The notes below the pieces were generated by a model that was not told the DNA's origin, made no database searches, and worked only from the letters and a program-made list of their open reading frames with translations. Both the position numbers and the translations under genes were made by a program. Positions 1 through 8,458 of a stretch of 64,000 bases of DNA are shown piece by piece. How positions within the stretch are numbered: position 1 is the first letter of the stretch; every line of letters begins with the position of its first letter. Origin of the DNA: Streptomyces filipinensis (GTDB lineage Bacteria > Actinomycetota > Actinomycetes > Streptomycetales > Streptomycetaceae); contig NZ_BMTD01000005.1 in NCBI RefSeq assembly GCF_014649495.1, forward strand, positions 342,211-406,210, given 5' to 3'.

Positions 1-237
1 CCATGGCGGGAAGTGCCCCTCCTGGCCATCGAGAACAAGATCCACCACGTCAGGGACACCACGTACGCCGAGGACGCCTCCCGTGTACGCACCGGCACCG
101 CTCCAGGTGCCATGGCGTCCCTGCGCAACCTGGCCATCGGCGCTCTCCGACTCGCCAACCAGACGAACATCGCCGCTGGACTCCGCCACCACACCCGCGA
201 CGCCAACCGGTCACTGATCACCCTCGGCATCATGTGA
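1..237 (+). CDS. ISAs1-family transposase, C-terminal part (enters from left edge)
   Basis: An open frame enters from the left edge and stops at the TGA before position 238. The visible 78 residues include [20 protein letters not shown] and a following segment [14 protein letters not shown]. Both are typical of the C-terminal end of ISAs1/H-repeat-type DDE transposases in Streptomyces. The start and most of the catalytic domain lie outside the window, so it cannot be said whether the gene is intact. The GTG at 13 is internal, not a likely start. It is followed directly by another transposase relic on the opposite strand, so the element end is probably close to 240. Confidence 0.65.
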   Translation, partial: PWREVPLLAIENKIHHVRDTTYAEDASRVRTGTAPGAMASLRNLAIGALRLANQTNIAAGLRHHTRDANRSLITLGIM

Positions 238-870
238 TCAACCAGGACACATCACCTGAACGACGCGGCCCTGGTGTCCTTCGACGGCGCAGGAAATCCA
301 GGGCAGGGTCAGGCCGGCGAGGACGGCGTCGCGGTCTCGGTCGATGCCGGCGGCGAGGGTGTGGAGGCTGGGAAGGTCGTCCTGGCGGACGGCGTCGAGC
401 CACTGTGGGAGTCGTTTGCCCTGGCGCTCGGTGAGCATTTGGGCGAAGGACCGGACGTGACCGGTCAGGGCGCCGAGTTCAGGGCAGATGGCAAGGACGG
501 CTTTGAGCCGGAGCTGTTCGATCTCGGTCAGCGTCTCGGGTCCACTGAGGATCTATCTCGTCACCACGCGAGGTGCCGGCGCTTGCACGGTGACCGGCTG
601 CGGCGAGGTGTGCTTCTCCAGCAGGCAGACGCTGACCCAGCCGTGGCTGCCTCGATAGCCCAAGGGAACGATCTCCTCCCAGGGCTTTCAGGCGTTGGTG
701 CAGCCCTCGTCCCAACGCTCGTCCACGTGGGTCTTGTACTCGTCGAGGACGGAGGTCCTGGTGTACTGCCACCGGCCGTGAAAGAGGCCTTCCGGCTTCG
801 AGGCTCCCTGGGTCGATTTTGAACAGCCGGTGCGTCACCGTCCTGTCCGAGCTCGCCACGGAGCGTTCTG
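238..870 (-). pseudogene. ISL3-family transposase remnant
   Basis: The minus strand holds pieces of an ISL3-type transposase in more than one frame. Near 600-800 the translation resembles the family's central region (residues like DEGCTNA and IVPLGYRGS after frame correction). At 238-480 there is a clear C-terminal part with LTERQGKRLPQWLDAVRQ and a loop equivalent to the GVVEGH motif. The conserved tail after that motif is missing and the 5' half is absent. No single frame spans the region, so this is a decayed element. It lies between the ISAs1-type transposase and an ArsR regulator. Confidence 0.65.
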
Positions 871-871
871 A

Positions 872-1732
872 TCACGGTCTGGTCGGTGTTTCTGTCTGCG
901 CCAGGTGGTAACCCAGGGCAGTTGCGACGTGCTCAACGCTCTGCCCCATCCGCAGGGTCTGAATCAGGCCGGCACGCCGCAGGACCGCGGCGTGCCGACT
1001 GGCCGTGGCGTTTGATACACCGAGCAGGGAGGCCAGTTGCCGCCCGGTGATTCCACCGGACATGACGATGCTCTCAAGTGCCTGCGCCCTGCTGGTGCCC
1101 AGGAGCGGTCGCAGGGCTGCCCGCTGGCCAGGTCCGATGCGCGGCGCTGGTCCTGCGGGAATCCGGACGGTCAGCTGATCGCTGGCGGGTTCGGCCAAGG
1201 TGACCCGTCGGCTGAGGGCTACCGCCTGGATCTGCAGGGTCCGCCGGCCGAGCTCAAGGTCCGCGTCGAAGGCCGTCGCTAGTTCCAGGACGCCGTGACG
1301 GAAGCTGATTCCCTGTCCGAGCTGCTGGAGCATTGCCGAGGTGCCACTGCCGACGTAGATCTGGGAGAGGCCGACGGCCCGGGCCGCGACCGCGGATCGG
1401 ATGCCCGAGCGATATGGCTCGATGGCGGTGCTGCGAAGGTGGGCGACGGCGTTGGCGAGGACGCTGCGGGCCCGCTCCTCGCCCTCAGCGAGGGCCTTGG
1501 TGAAGGGCGTGGGACTGCGGCGGGCGAATAAGTGGGAGAGGTACAGGCGGCTGACACCGCCAGCGAGATCCGGCGAAATGCTGCGCGTGTAGAGCTGCAC
1601 CAGTGGGTCCCGAGGCTGCCCACTGCTGCGGGCGTAGGCCCTGCCGGCTGCTGTCAGTTCGGCGTCGTAGTCCGGGCTGGCGCCGACACTGACGCTGCCT
1701 AAGCCTGCGGACCCGAGATGAATCCGTATCAA
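872..1732 (-). CDS. ArsR-type winged-helix transcriptional regulator
   Basis: The 286-residue protein opens with an IRIHLGSAGL segment, the N-terminal signature of a large Streptomyces regulator family related to ArsR (usually IRIHFTAEDL). The C-terminal third (about residues 205-270) is a winged helix-turn-helix with ITGRQLASLLGVSNATASRH as recognition region. The start is placed at TTG 1732 because AGGAAGG sits 6 bases upstream; a longer frame to 1834 lacks a comparable ribosome site and adds atypical sequence. The gene is divergent from the lectin gene at 1930, so the 197-base gap may hold both promoters. Ligand and targets are unknown. Confidence 0.82.
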   Translation of the reverse strand: MIRIHLGSAGLGSVSVGASPDYDAELTAAGRAYARSSGQPRDPLVQLYTRSISPDLAGGVSRLYLSHLFARRSPTPFTKALAEGEERARSVLANAVAHLRSTAIEPYRSGIRSAVAARAVGLSQIYVGSGTSAMLQQLGQGISFRHGVLELATAFDADLELGRRTLQIQAVALSRRVTLAEPASDQLTVRIPAGPAPRIGPGQRAALRPLLGTSRAQALESIVMSGGITGRQLASLLGVSNATASRHAAVLRRAGLIQTLRMGQSVEHVATALGYHLAQTETPTRP

Positions 1733-1929
1733 CGTTGGCCTTCCTGTGCACTTGACGCCACCATCAGGGCTTTTGCGCGTGCAGACGAAAGCTACCCGTG
1801 TCCGAGCGCAACCGAAACGATGCGTACACACCACGGCGCGACGCAGGCCAACGCGACCTCGCCCCGCTCGCGACTTCTCACTGCCGCGGTGCCCGGAGCC
1901 AGATCCTCAGACACAGACAAGGACGAACC

Positions 1930-2577
1930 ATGAGACCCATCAGACGGTTCGTCGGCACGCTCAGCGCCGGCGTCACCCTGTTCGCGCTCGCGTTCACCGC
2001 CGTCCCCGCTCAGGCGGACCCCGTAAGTCCGGCGGCCCTCGGCGCCACCTCGGTACGGATCGCGTCCCCCGGGGGGACGAGCACGTTGCCCCGGGGGACG
2101 CGACGCGTAACGCCCACGGCTACCACCTACGGGCCCTACCTCGTCAAGAACGTCGTCACCGGCAAATGCATCGACATTCCCGGCTACGGCGCCGGGACGG
2201 TCAACGGGCCGGTCAACGAGTACACGTGCAACGGGACGTCCGGCGACAACCAGTTGTTTTACTGGGACTATGTCGGTGACAGTTCCAACGGCTACGCGCT
2301 CTACAACCTCCGCAACGTCAAGGACAAGCTGTGCCTCGACGTACCGGACTACGGCAGTGTGAACGCCGGCACCAAGGTCAGCGAGTTCTACTGCAACCAG
2401 ACGACCGGCGACAACCAGCTCTATGCGCAAGTCGCTCGCTCCGACGGCTTCTGGCTCGTCAACCTTGCCAGCGGACTGTGCCTCGACGTCGACGGCGTAC
2501 GCACCGGCGGCGACAACGCCCGTCTCACGCTGTATTACTGCAGCGACAACGACGACCACCACTGGACCATCCCATAA
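1930..2577 (+). CDS. Secreted ricin-type beta-trefoil lectin domain protein
   Basis: The 215-residue protein starts at ATG 1930 with AAGGACG upstream. A longer frame from 1798 has no signal sequence in its extension and is not chosen. Residues 1-29 form a classical signal peptide (basic MRPIRR, hydrophobic core, AQA cleavage site). Residues about 60-215 form a RICIN-type trefoil with three similar units: GKCIDIPG, DKLCLDVPD and SGLCLDVDG, each followed by a Cys, and a final HHWTIP. Such domains bind sugars. No catalytic domain is attached, so it is a stand-alone exported carbohydrate-binding protein. Confidence 0.85.
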   Translation: MRPIRRFVGTLSAGVTLFALAFTAVPAQADPVSPAALGATSVRIASPGGTSTLPRGTRRVTPTATTYGPYLVKNVVTGKCIDIPGYGAGTVNGPVNEYTCNGTSGDNQLFYWDYVGDSSNGYALYNLRNVKDKLCLDVPDYGSVNAGTKVSEFYCNQTTGDNQLYAQVARSDGFWLVNLASGLCLDVDGVRTGGDNARLTLYYCSDNDDHHWTIP

Positions 2578-2636
2578 GCGGACGTCTTTCGGCCTTTGAG
2601 GTGGGGGATGAGCGTGCCGACCTGCGAGGTGGAGCT

Positions 2637-3257
2637 ATGGGCGCCAGCGCGCTGATTCTGTTCGGCGGACCGGTTGCCGCCGGAACGGCAGCGGGGTATC
2701 TCAGCGGTGGCCGGCTGAGCAGACTGACGGACGTGCGGCTGCGATGGCTGTGGTTGCTGTGGCTCGCGGCCGCCGTGCAGGTCGCACAACTGGCTACCGT
2801 CAGTCTTCCCGGCACTGCCGGACGCCTTCTCAGGGCACCGCTGCTTGCATTGGTCTTCGCCCTTGGCCTCCTCTGGCTGGGCGTCAACGCCCAAGGCAGG
2901 AACAGGCCGTTCCAGACGGGCGTGGGACTGGCGCTCACGGGTGCCGTTCTCGATGCTCTGCCGATCGCCGTCAACGGCCGGATGCCCTACAGCCTCTCCT
3001 CGGCGGCCGTCGCCGGGCTGCGCGCCGGATCTCAGACTGCCAAGAACGTGCCGGCCGGACGCGGCACCCGTCTGCTCGCCCTCGGCGACACCATCCCCGT
3101 TCCACCGCTGCACGCCGTCGTCAGTATCGGCGACGTGCTCCTGGCGATCGCCGCGGGCCTGCTCGTCGCAACCGCCATGCAGCACCCAGCCCACGCGGCT
3201 CGAGAAGGGAACCAGCCATGTCCTCCCACACCCTCACCTGGCAGCGCCTGGCGCTGA
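2637..3257 (+). CDS. DUF5317 family membrane protein
   Basis: The 206-residue protein starts at ATG 2637 with GAGGTGGAG just upstream. It has five or six hydrophobic segments, starting with ALILFGGPVAAGTAAGYLSG, and a conserved middle with AVNGRMPYSLSSA and a later LGDTIPVPP, which fit the DUF5317 family. Its role is unknown. The 3' end overlaps the start of the next small membrane gene by 40 bases in another frame, which suggests translational coupling. It lies 60 bases after the lectin gene and may be cotranscribed with it. Confidence 0.78.
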   Translation: MGASALILFGGPVAAGTAAGYLSGGRLSRLTDVRLRWLWLLWLAAAVQVAQLATVSLPGTAGRLLRAPLLALVFALGLLWLGVNAQGRNRPFQTGVGLALTGAVLDALPIAVNGRMPYSLSSAAVAGLRAGSQTAKNVPAGRGTRLLALGDTIPVPPLHAVVSIGDVLLAIAAGLLVATAMQHPAHAAREGNQPCPPTPSPGSAWR

Positions 3258-3328
3258 TTGTGTTCACCCTGGCTTCGGTCGCCGTCCTGCTCTACACGCT
3301 CGGCGCCCCCGATTGGACCGGCGGCTGA
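3218..3328 (+). CDS. Small single-pass membrane protein (36 aa)
   Basis: ATG 3218 is preceded by GAGAAGGGA about 8 bases upstream. The 36-residue product has a short polar N-terminus (MSSHTLTWQR), one hydrophobic helix (ALIVFTLASVAVLLYTLGA) and a short tail. It begins inside the end of the DUF5317 gene in another frame and is followed 90 bases later by a strong hairpin, so it looks like the last gene of this transcript. Homologues cannot be assigned from sequence alone. The support is ribosome site, membrane helix and position. Confidence 0.6.
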   Translation: MSSHTLTWQRLALIVFTLASVAVLLYTLGAPDWTGG

Positions 3329-3417
3329 CCAGTCGGCTTGCTGCACCTCCAGGCTCCGCCCTCGGCCGAACATCGCACCCCGACGCTGCCGACCTCGGGC
3401 GTCTCTGAACAGATCGA

Positions 3418-3448
3418 GCCCCACCCCACAATGAACGAGGGGTGGGGC
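3418..3448 (+). terminator. Intrinsic-type terminator hairpin
   Basis: A perfect 10-base-pair stem (GCCCCACCCC / GGGGTGGGGC) with an 11-base loop lies 90 bases after the small membrane gene. There is no T-run, as is common in high-GC actinobacteria. Confidence 0.65.
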
Positions 3449-3608
3449 CACAGCTGTGTCAAAGCGCGGTTGATCTAGCGAAGTCGCGGGTCACGGCCCG
3501 ATGACGGGGTCCATAAAGATCGCTAAGAATGCTACGAGGCTGCCGTTGCGCACGGATGACCTCGTCCAGTCGCCGTTCAGAACCAGAGCCCCCGAAGGGC
3601 CTTCCACG

Positions 3609-3823
3609 ATGGACTCCAGGGTGGATAAGGACGTCTACTCGCCGTGCTTCGAGATCCACGACATCACCACCGGCGGCGGCGGCGACGACGACGGCGACGG
3701 CGCCGTGCTCGTGCAGTCCATGGACCGCCTGAGCCGGAGCTCGCCCCCTCCGTACCCATCCCGGTGCGCTTCACCGCCCGCACAGAGAAGGAGTTCGTGG
3801 CCCTGGAGTTGGAGCGCGACTGA
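3609..3823 (+). pseudogene. Possible frameshifted small gene
   Basis: From ATG 3609 one frame reads KDVYSPCFEIHDITTGG and continues to about 3735. A second frame then takes over as PELAPSVPIPVRFTARTEKE and ends ALELERD at TGA 3823. Joined across the CTGAGCC at about 3732 they make a 71-residue protein with consistent high-GC codon use. No family was recognised. A Gly/Asp-rich stretch around 3672-3700 is simple-sequence-like, so this call is tentative. Confidence 0.35.
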
Positions 3824-3921
3824 CCGCACGCGGCGCACCGCTCGGTGCCGGGCCCGCCGTATGGGCCCGGCGCCGCCGCCGCTTCTCCGTCACCCGCGCA
3901 CCAACACTCTGGAGCCACCGC

Positions 3922-4337
3922 ATGCCCGCGCGCGCCGCCCAACACCCTGCAGAGACGACACACCCGCCTGGGGATCCCCAGCACCAGCAAGGCTCGCAGT
4001 GCTGGGAGGTGTGGACGGACCGCGACGGCGCACGGGTGCCGGTGAGCCGGCTGGAAAGCTCCACCGGAGCCGAGCACTGCGGCTGGCAGTCGGTCCGCTT
4101 CCGCACCCTGGCGGCCGCACGTACGTCCGTGATCCCGAGGGTGTGCTCGCCCGTGACGGGCTGCTCAGCGCGCCGTACCGCAAGCAGGTCCGCATGCCCG
4201 CGGGCGCCCGCGACACCGGGTACCACTACCGTGACCGGCACCTGTGGCTGACGGAGGACCGGGACACCGTCTACGTCCGCACGTCCTTCGGAGTGGTGGC
4301 CTGGCCCCGGGCGGCGCGGGAGGTCGCCTGCAAGTGA
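3922..4337 (+). pseudogene. Conserved Streptomyces hypothetical gene with one-base frameshift
   Basis: Frame 1 starts at ATG 3922 and contains CWEVWTDRDGARVPVSRLES. At 4110 it should continue as FRTLGGRTYVRDPEGVL, but CTGGCGGCC has lost one G relative to CTGGGCGGCC. The rest (TYVRDPEGVLARDGLL to AREVACK) is in another frame and ends at TGA 4337. Restoring one base gives a continuous protein of about 139 residues, matching a hypothetical family I recall from Streptomyces. It is either a pseudogene or a sequencing error. It converges on the TetR gene with 4 bases between stops. Confidence 0.6.
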
Positions 4338-4341
4338 CCGG

Positions 4342-4905
4342 TCACCGGCTCCGGTGCAGTGCGACCAGCAACTGCCAGACCTGGTCCGCGACTTCCTCCG
4401 GCGCTGCCCGCAGCAGCCCGTGCAGCCAGTCCGCGAGGACACCCGCGAAGGTCGCCGCCACCGCCGACGCGACCAGCGGGGCGTCAGCCGCGCCGGCCAG
4501 TTCGCGCTCCTCGAGGCTGCGGGCCCGCAGGTCCCGGTGCAGCACCCGGCCGAGCGGCCCGCCGCCGCCCGGCGCGAGCAGCGACCGGTACAGGGCCGCG
4601 TGCGGGGCAAGACCGGTGAAGAACTCCCGCAGCGCGGGCGGGGCGTGGACGGGATCGGGCCGCCCCCGCCAGGCGTGCAGCGCGTCCACCGCCTGCCGTA
4701 CGACGTCCGCGCACGCGTCGACCGCCAGCGCCTCGATGCCGTCGTAGTGCACATAGAACGTGGCCCGGCCCACCCCGGCCCGGCGCACCAGCGCGGCCAC
4801 GGCGACCTCCGCCGGCGGTCGCTCGGCGCACTCGGCGAGCAGGGCGGCGCGCAGCCTGGCGCGGGTGCGCGCCGCCCTCGGGTCCTCGTGCGGCGCCCGG
4901 CTCAT
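4342..4905 (-). CDS. TetR-family transcriptional regulator
   Basis: The 187-residue protein has a TetR/AcrR-type N-terminal helix-turn-helix: TRARLRAALL, then VAVAALVRRAGVGRATFYVHY at about residues 36-56. The remainder is a helical ligand-binding domain. Its ATG overlaps the stop of the DUF1304 gene (ATGA), so the two are translationally coupled. A perfect inverted repeat at 5287-5321 upstream of the pair is the likely operator, which would make the operon self-repressing. The inducer is unknown. Confidence 0.9.
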   Translation of the reverse strand: MSRAPHEDPRAARTRARLRAALLAECAERPPAEVAVAALVRRAGVGRATFYVHYDGIEALAVDACADVVRQAVDALHAWRGRPDPVHAPPALREFFTGLAPHAALYRSLLAPGGGGPLGRVLHRDLRARSLEERELAGAADAPLVASAVAATFAGVLADWLHGLLRAAPEEVADQVWQLLVALHRSR

Positions 4906-5264
4906 CGTGCGGCGAGGACGGCGGCCAGCGCGAGCGCGCCGGGCAGCGCCTGGGCGAACAGGATGCGACGGTTGGCCGTGGTGGCGCCGAACACGCCCGC
5001 CACCACCACGCAGGACAGGAAGAACACCTGCACCCGAAAGCCGGTCGGTTCGGCGGCGAGAAGCCCCCACACCAGTCCGGCCGCGAGGAAGCCGTTGTAG
5101 AGGCCCTGGTTGGCGGCCAGCGGAGCGGTCGCCCGAGCCGTCTCCGGGTCGAACCCGTGCAGCCCCCGCCCCGGCTTCCGCTGCCACAGGAACATCTCCA
5201 GCACCAGGATGTACATGTGCAACACGGCCACCAGGCCGACCAGCACGTTCGCCACGATTTCCAT
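4902..5264 (-). CDS. DUF1304 family membrane protein
   Basis: The 120-residue protein starts at ATG 5264 with GGAGGG upstream. It has four hydrophobic segments; the conserved features are HMYILVLEMFLWQ near the N-terminus, an NQGLYNGFLAAGL motif in the middle and FGATTANRRILFAQALP near the end, all typical of DUF1304. The function is unknown; these proteins are often next to TetR regulators, as here. It is the first gene of the TetR operon, downstream of the palindromic operator. Confidence 0.85.
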   Translation of the reverse strand: MEIVANVLVGLVAVLHMYILVLEMFLWQRKPGRGLHGFDPETARATAPLAANQGLYNGFLAAGLVWGLLAAEPTGFRVQVFFLSCVVVAGVFGATTANRRILFAQALPGALALAAVLAAR

Positions 5265-5286
5265 GAGCAGCGAGCCCTCCCCTTCT

Positions 5287-5321
5287 TGGACAGGTGTCCA
5301 GGATAGCTGCACACCTGTCCA
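5287..5321. promoter_or_regulatory. Palindromic operator for the DUF1304-TetR operon
   Basis: Perfect 11-base inverted repeat TGGACAGGTGT (5287-5297) and ACACCTGTCCA (5311-5321), centred 40 bases upstream of the DUF1304 start. The left arm is itself a half-palindrome (TGGACA-GG-TGTCCA). A TATCCT hexamer on the minus strand (5305-5300), a plausible -10 box, lies between the arms, so binding would block the promoter. Confidence 0.7.
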
Positions 5322-5415
5322 TGAAATCAGCGGGTCCCGCCATCCCCGGCGCAGCCCCGTGCCCGTAAGCCCAGCTGGATCTCGAAGCGCGCCGGGGCGT
5401 GGGTACGGGCCGCAG

Positions 5416-5721
5416 ATGCCGGGCGTACAGGCCCTGCTCTCCGCCGGCACCGTCTGCTCCGGCATGTACGCCAACCCCAAGAGCGGCAACCAGGGCAGCC
5501 TCGTGCGCGACGGTGTCGTCGAGGGCTGGGACCTGCATCCCGGCGGGGGCCCGTGCACCGGTATGCCTCCCGAGGAGGTCCTCACGGCGTACATCTACGG
5601 CTCCCACGCGATCGCCGAGTGCTGTGCCCACGCGGGCCTCTTCCCCGCCGACCCGCGGCCCTTCACAGGGGCCCCCGACCTGTGGGTGGAACTCCCCGAG
5701 CGGGACTACTGGCAGCACTGA
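5416..5721 (+). CDS. Hypothetical protein, possibly N-terminally truncated
   Basis: ATG 5416 opens a 101-residue frame ending DYWQH. It is rich in Gly, Pro and Cys: segments include GTVCSGMYANPKSGNQG and AYIYGSHAIAECCAHAGLF. Codon use fits the surroundings, but no ribosome site is seen and the frame stays open upstream into the DUF1304 operator region. It may therefore be the end of an older gene. No family recognised. Confidence 0.4.
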   Translation: MPGVQALLSAGTVCSGMYANPKSGNQGSLVRDGVVEGWDLHPGGGPCTGMPPEEVLTAYIYGSHAIAECCAHAGLFPADPRPFTGAPDLWVELPERDYWQH

Positions 5722-6016
5722 CCGGTTACCCCTTCCGGGGGCGCCCCCGCGTCGGGCCGGCAGGTGCGCGCGAGCCGCGGCCTGCCCGCCGTCCCCGGCG
5801 CGGCGGGCCGTGCACGGATCGGAGGCGGGGCTGGCGGTGCAGGAGTCCCACGAGTGCTGGACTTCTCCCCGCCCGCGCGCTGTCCGTCACTTAAGACGGC
5901 AGTGGCCCGGCGCGGACCGCCCGGGCCGACGTCCGGCAGCGATCACGAAAGCGTGCGATCACCCGCGGCAGTCCGGCCGCACTCCTGGGAAGTAAATCCC
6001 TCTACCACATGCACCA

Positions 6017-6215
6017 CTAGCCGCCCGCCAGCAGCTTGAACGCCTGCCCGGGCCCGGGCAGGCCCCCGCACCGATGTCGAGGAACACCGACCGTGCGTTC
6101 CGCGCTCTGGGGGTCGAGCACCACCAGGCTCGGGTCCGCCTCCTCCCGCACCTGCCAGCGCAGCAGGTCATGGATGGTCTGCCGTCGTCGCGCCCCTTGG
6201 TGAACTACGTCACCG
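6017..6215 (-). pseudogene. IS5-type transposase remnant
   Basis: The minus strand encodes RRQTIHDLLRWQVREEADPS followed by LVVLDPQS, which matches the segment just before and at the first catalytic Asp of a common Streptomyces IS5-type transposase (usually LVVLDTQSVHAAAG). The similarity fades after about 20 further codons and a TAG follows at 6019-6017. The rest of the element is absent. The 5722-6016 stretch to the left holds no recognisable gene. Confidence 0.45.
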
Positions 6216-6333
6216 CGCCGCGCGGCGGAGCCGGCATGTGTGAGGGGTGGCAGGGCATCCGAGGTGAAGGGGGTGGGCTGACCTCGCTTTCGGTGCCGCC
6301 CGTCGACGTCAAGAGCCTCTTAGGGGTGAGAAG

Positions 6334-6777
6334 GTGAAGGGCTTTCGCAGCTTCATCCTGCGCGGCAACGTGGTCGACCTGGCCGTCGGCATCGTCATCG
6401 GGGCAGCGTTCACCGCCGTGGTGAACGGCTTCGTCAGCGCCTTCCTGACCCCACTCGTCGGGCTGGCCACCGGCGCCACCGGCGACATGAGCCGCAAGAC
6501 CTTCACCGTAGGCGCCACCAAGTTCCCCTACGGCGCCTTCGTCAACGCGGCGATCAGCTTCCTCCTCCTCGCCAGCGCCCTGTACTTCCTGGTCGTGCTC
6601 CCGATCAACAAGCTCCACGAACGCCTCGCCCCACACCAGGACGTCCAGGCCCCCAAACGGGACTGCCCCGAATGCCTCAGCCCCGTACCCGCCCAGGCCC
6701 GACGCTGCGCCTCCTGCACCGTCTCCCTGCCCGCCGTACCCCCTCAGGCCGGGGAGACGACCCAGCGCGCCGGGTGA
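6334..6777 (+). CDS. mscL: Large-conductance mechanosensitive channel with C-terminal zinc ribbon
   Basis: MscL opens a wide pore in the membrane when turgor rises, protecting against osmotic downshock. The 147-residue protein starts at GTG 6334 with AGGGGTGAG upstream. TM1 (GNVVDLAVGIVIGAAFTAVV, residues 11-30) and TM2 (about 70-90) are well conserved, separated by a short periplasmic loop. The C-terminus carries four cysteines (111, 114, 125, 128) in CPEC-x10-CASC, a zinc-ribbon-like tail not present in the E. coli protein. The gene stands alone. Confidence 0.95.
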   Translation: MKGFRSFILRGNVVDLAVGIVIGAAFTAVVNGFVSAFLTPLVGLATGATGDMSRKTFTVGATKFPYGAFVNAAISFLLLASALYFLVVLPINKLHERLAPHQDVQAPKRDCPECLSPVPAQARRCASCTVSLPAVPPQAGETTQRAG

Positions 6778-7090
6778 CCAGCCCGGCCTGGGTTGCCGGG
6801 CCCGTCGCGGGCACGTCCGTGGTGACCGTAGTCACCGACGGCGTCCGATGCCGAACCGGCTGCGTGGCTTCACGGCCGGCGCTAGGGGGCCGCGCTCCCC
6901 GGCGAGACCTGACGTCGCTGACATTGAGCATGCCCTGCCCGGCCCCGGCGGCTGGGGCCTGTCCGGCGGATCTTGTCGTGGTCGTGGGCCTTGACGCTCC
7001 CATCGGCACCGAAGCGGGGCCGGTCGCCTCAGGACCTCGGGATAGGCCGTGCTCTAGCCGGCGACCCCAGGGACGTACGAAGATCGCTCA
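6778..7090. other. Intergenic, 313 bases, no gene seen
   Basis: Neither strand shows a frame with recognisable motifs or a convincing ribosome site. Only short GC-rich inverted repeats typical of spacers are present. Confidence 0.5.
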
Positions 7091-7627
7091 GTGACTGACG
7101 ACGAACTGTTCGAGGCCGTCCTCGCCCGTGTGAAGGCGGGACGGCCCACTGATTTCGCATCGACTCTGACGACACCTGAACTTGCTTCGCTGGACAGGGT
7201 CGAGGATGCCGAGCGCGCAATCGGCTTTCGGCTTCCGCCGCTGGTCCGTCGCCTCTACCTGGAGATCGCTGACGGCGGTATCGGCCCGTTCCTCGGCTTC
7301 TCACCCCTGCACGATGAGGAGCTGGGCATGGTCAACGGCTGTCTCAGTCGCCTGAATGCCGAGCCGGCCCCGGACGATCCGCCCGCCCTACCGCCAGGCG
7401 TGCTGTTCCTCTGTGACTTCGGCTGTGCGATGTGGGCGTTGCTCGACTGCCGCCATCCCGAGGGTCAGATGTGGTGGTGGGAAGAAGGCGACCGCCACAA
7501 ACTTGACCTCACCTTCCCCCAGTGGATCCAGGCATGGATTGAGGGGCACCTCACCCACGATTACATGGAGGCACGGCAGCTGCGGGACGAATCCTGGGTC
7601 GGACCGTGGGCCGACGAGCAGCCCTAG
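7091..7627 (+). CDS. SMI1/KNR4 (SUKH) family protein, probable immunity protein
   Basis: The 178-residue protein starts at GTG 7091. Residues 35-60 (LDRVEDAERAIGFRLPPLVR then LYLEIADGGIGP) carry the SUKH signature: a hydrophobic helix followed by L-P-P, a short helix and N/D-GG. SUKH proteins commonly neutralise toxins of contact-dependent or polymorphic toxin systems. The neighbourhood supports this: 0.8 kb further on is a NucA/NucB-type nuclease relic followed by another candidate immunity gene. It ends 16 bases before an inverted IS5 transposase copy. Confidence 0.82.
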   Translation: MTDDELFEAVLARVKAGRPTDFASTLTTPELASLDRVEDAERAIGFRLPPLVRRLYLEIADGGIGPFLGFSPLHDEELGMVNGCLSRLNAEPAPDDPPALPPGVLFLCDFGCAMWALLDCRHPEGQMWWWEEGDRHKLDLTFPQWIQAWIEGHLTHDYMEARQLRDESWVGPWADEQP

Positions 7628-7642
7628 GGTCCATCCGGCGAG

Positions 7643-8458
7643 TCATGAGCGGATCCAGAGGCGTACAGCGGAAACGGTGACGGTGCCGTGGAAAACGTAG
7701 GCGCGCTTGTCGAAGCGGCTGGCCACGGCCCGCAAGCCCTTGAGGGCATTGATGGTGCGCTCGACTTCGTTGCGGCGCCTGTACGTCGTGCTGTCGAAGC
7801 CGGTGGGCCGGCCGCCCGCACTGCCTCGACGCTGGCGATCGGCCCGCTGATCTTTTCGTTCCGGAGTGGTGTGCTTGATCTGCCGACGTCGTAGGTAACG
7901 CCGGTTGTGGTGGGAGCTGTACGCTTTGTCGCCGCTCACTCGATCGGGCCGTGTGCGAGGGTGACCACCGCTTGGGCGGGGGACACGGATGCGTTCGAGG
8001 ACGGGGATCAGCTGCGGGGCATCGCCCCACTGCCCTGGTGTGATGACGATGGCGAGGGGGCGTCGGCCGCCGTCGCTTGCCAGATGGATTTTGCAGACGA
8101 GCCCACCGCGTGACCGGCCCAGAGCTTCATCGTCGCGGTGCTGGGCAGGACGGCCTCGTCGACCGGGGAGCCGTGCTGGTCGTCTGCGGGCACCGGCGGC
8201 GTGCTGGTGAGCCCGGCACGAAGTCGAGTCGACGCTGACCATCGTCCAGTCGATGCGGCCCTCCGCGTCGGCGTCGGCTTGGACCGCACGAAGGAGTCTT
8301 TCCCAGGTGCCATCCGCTGACCAGCGTCGATGCCTTTCGTAGACCGTTTTCCACTTCCCGAACCGTGGTGGCACATCTCGCCACGGGATACCGGTCCGCT
8401 GGCGGAAGAGAATGCCGTTGATCACCCTACGGTGGCTCTTCCACCGTCCACCTCGCCC
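7643..8458 (-). pseudogene. IS5-family transposase, N-terminus missing
   Basis: Continuous frame for about 272 codons with typical IS5 features: RWKSHRRVINGILFRQRTGI at the visible N-terminus, SVDSTSCRAHQHAAG (first catalytic Asp), VSGDKAYSSHHNRRY (second Asp) and a C-terminal FDSTTYRRRNEVERTINALKG with the catalytic Glu. The first 20-30 residues and the start are gone: at about 8458 the sequence switches to a NucA/NucB nuclease gene on the other strand. A deletion has removed the IS 5' end and the front of that nuclease gene together. Confidence 0.8.
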
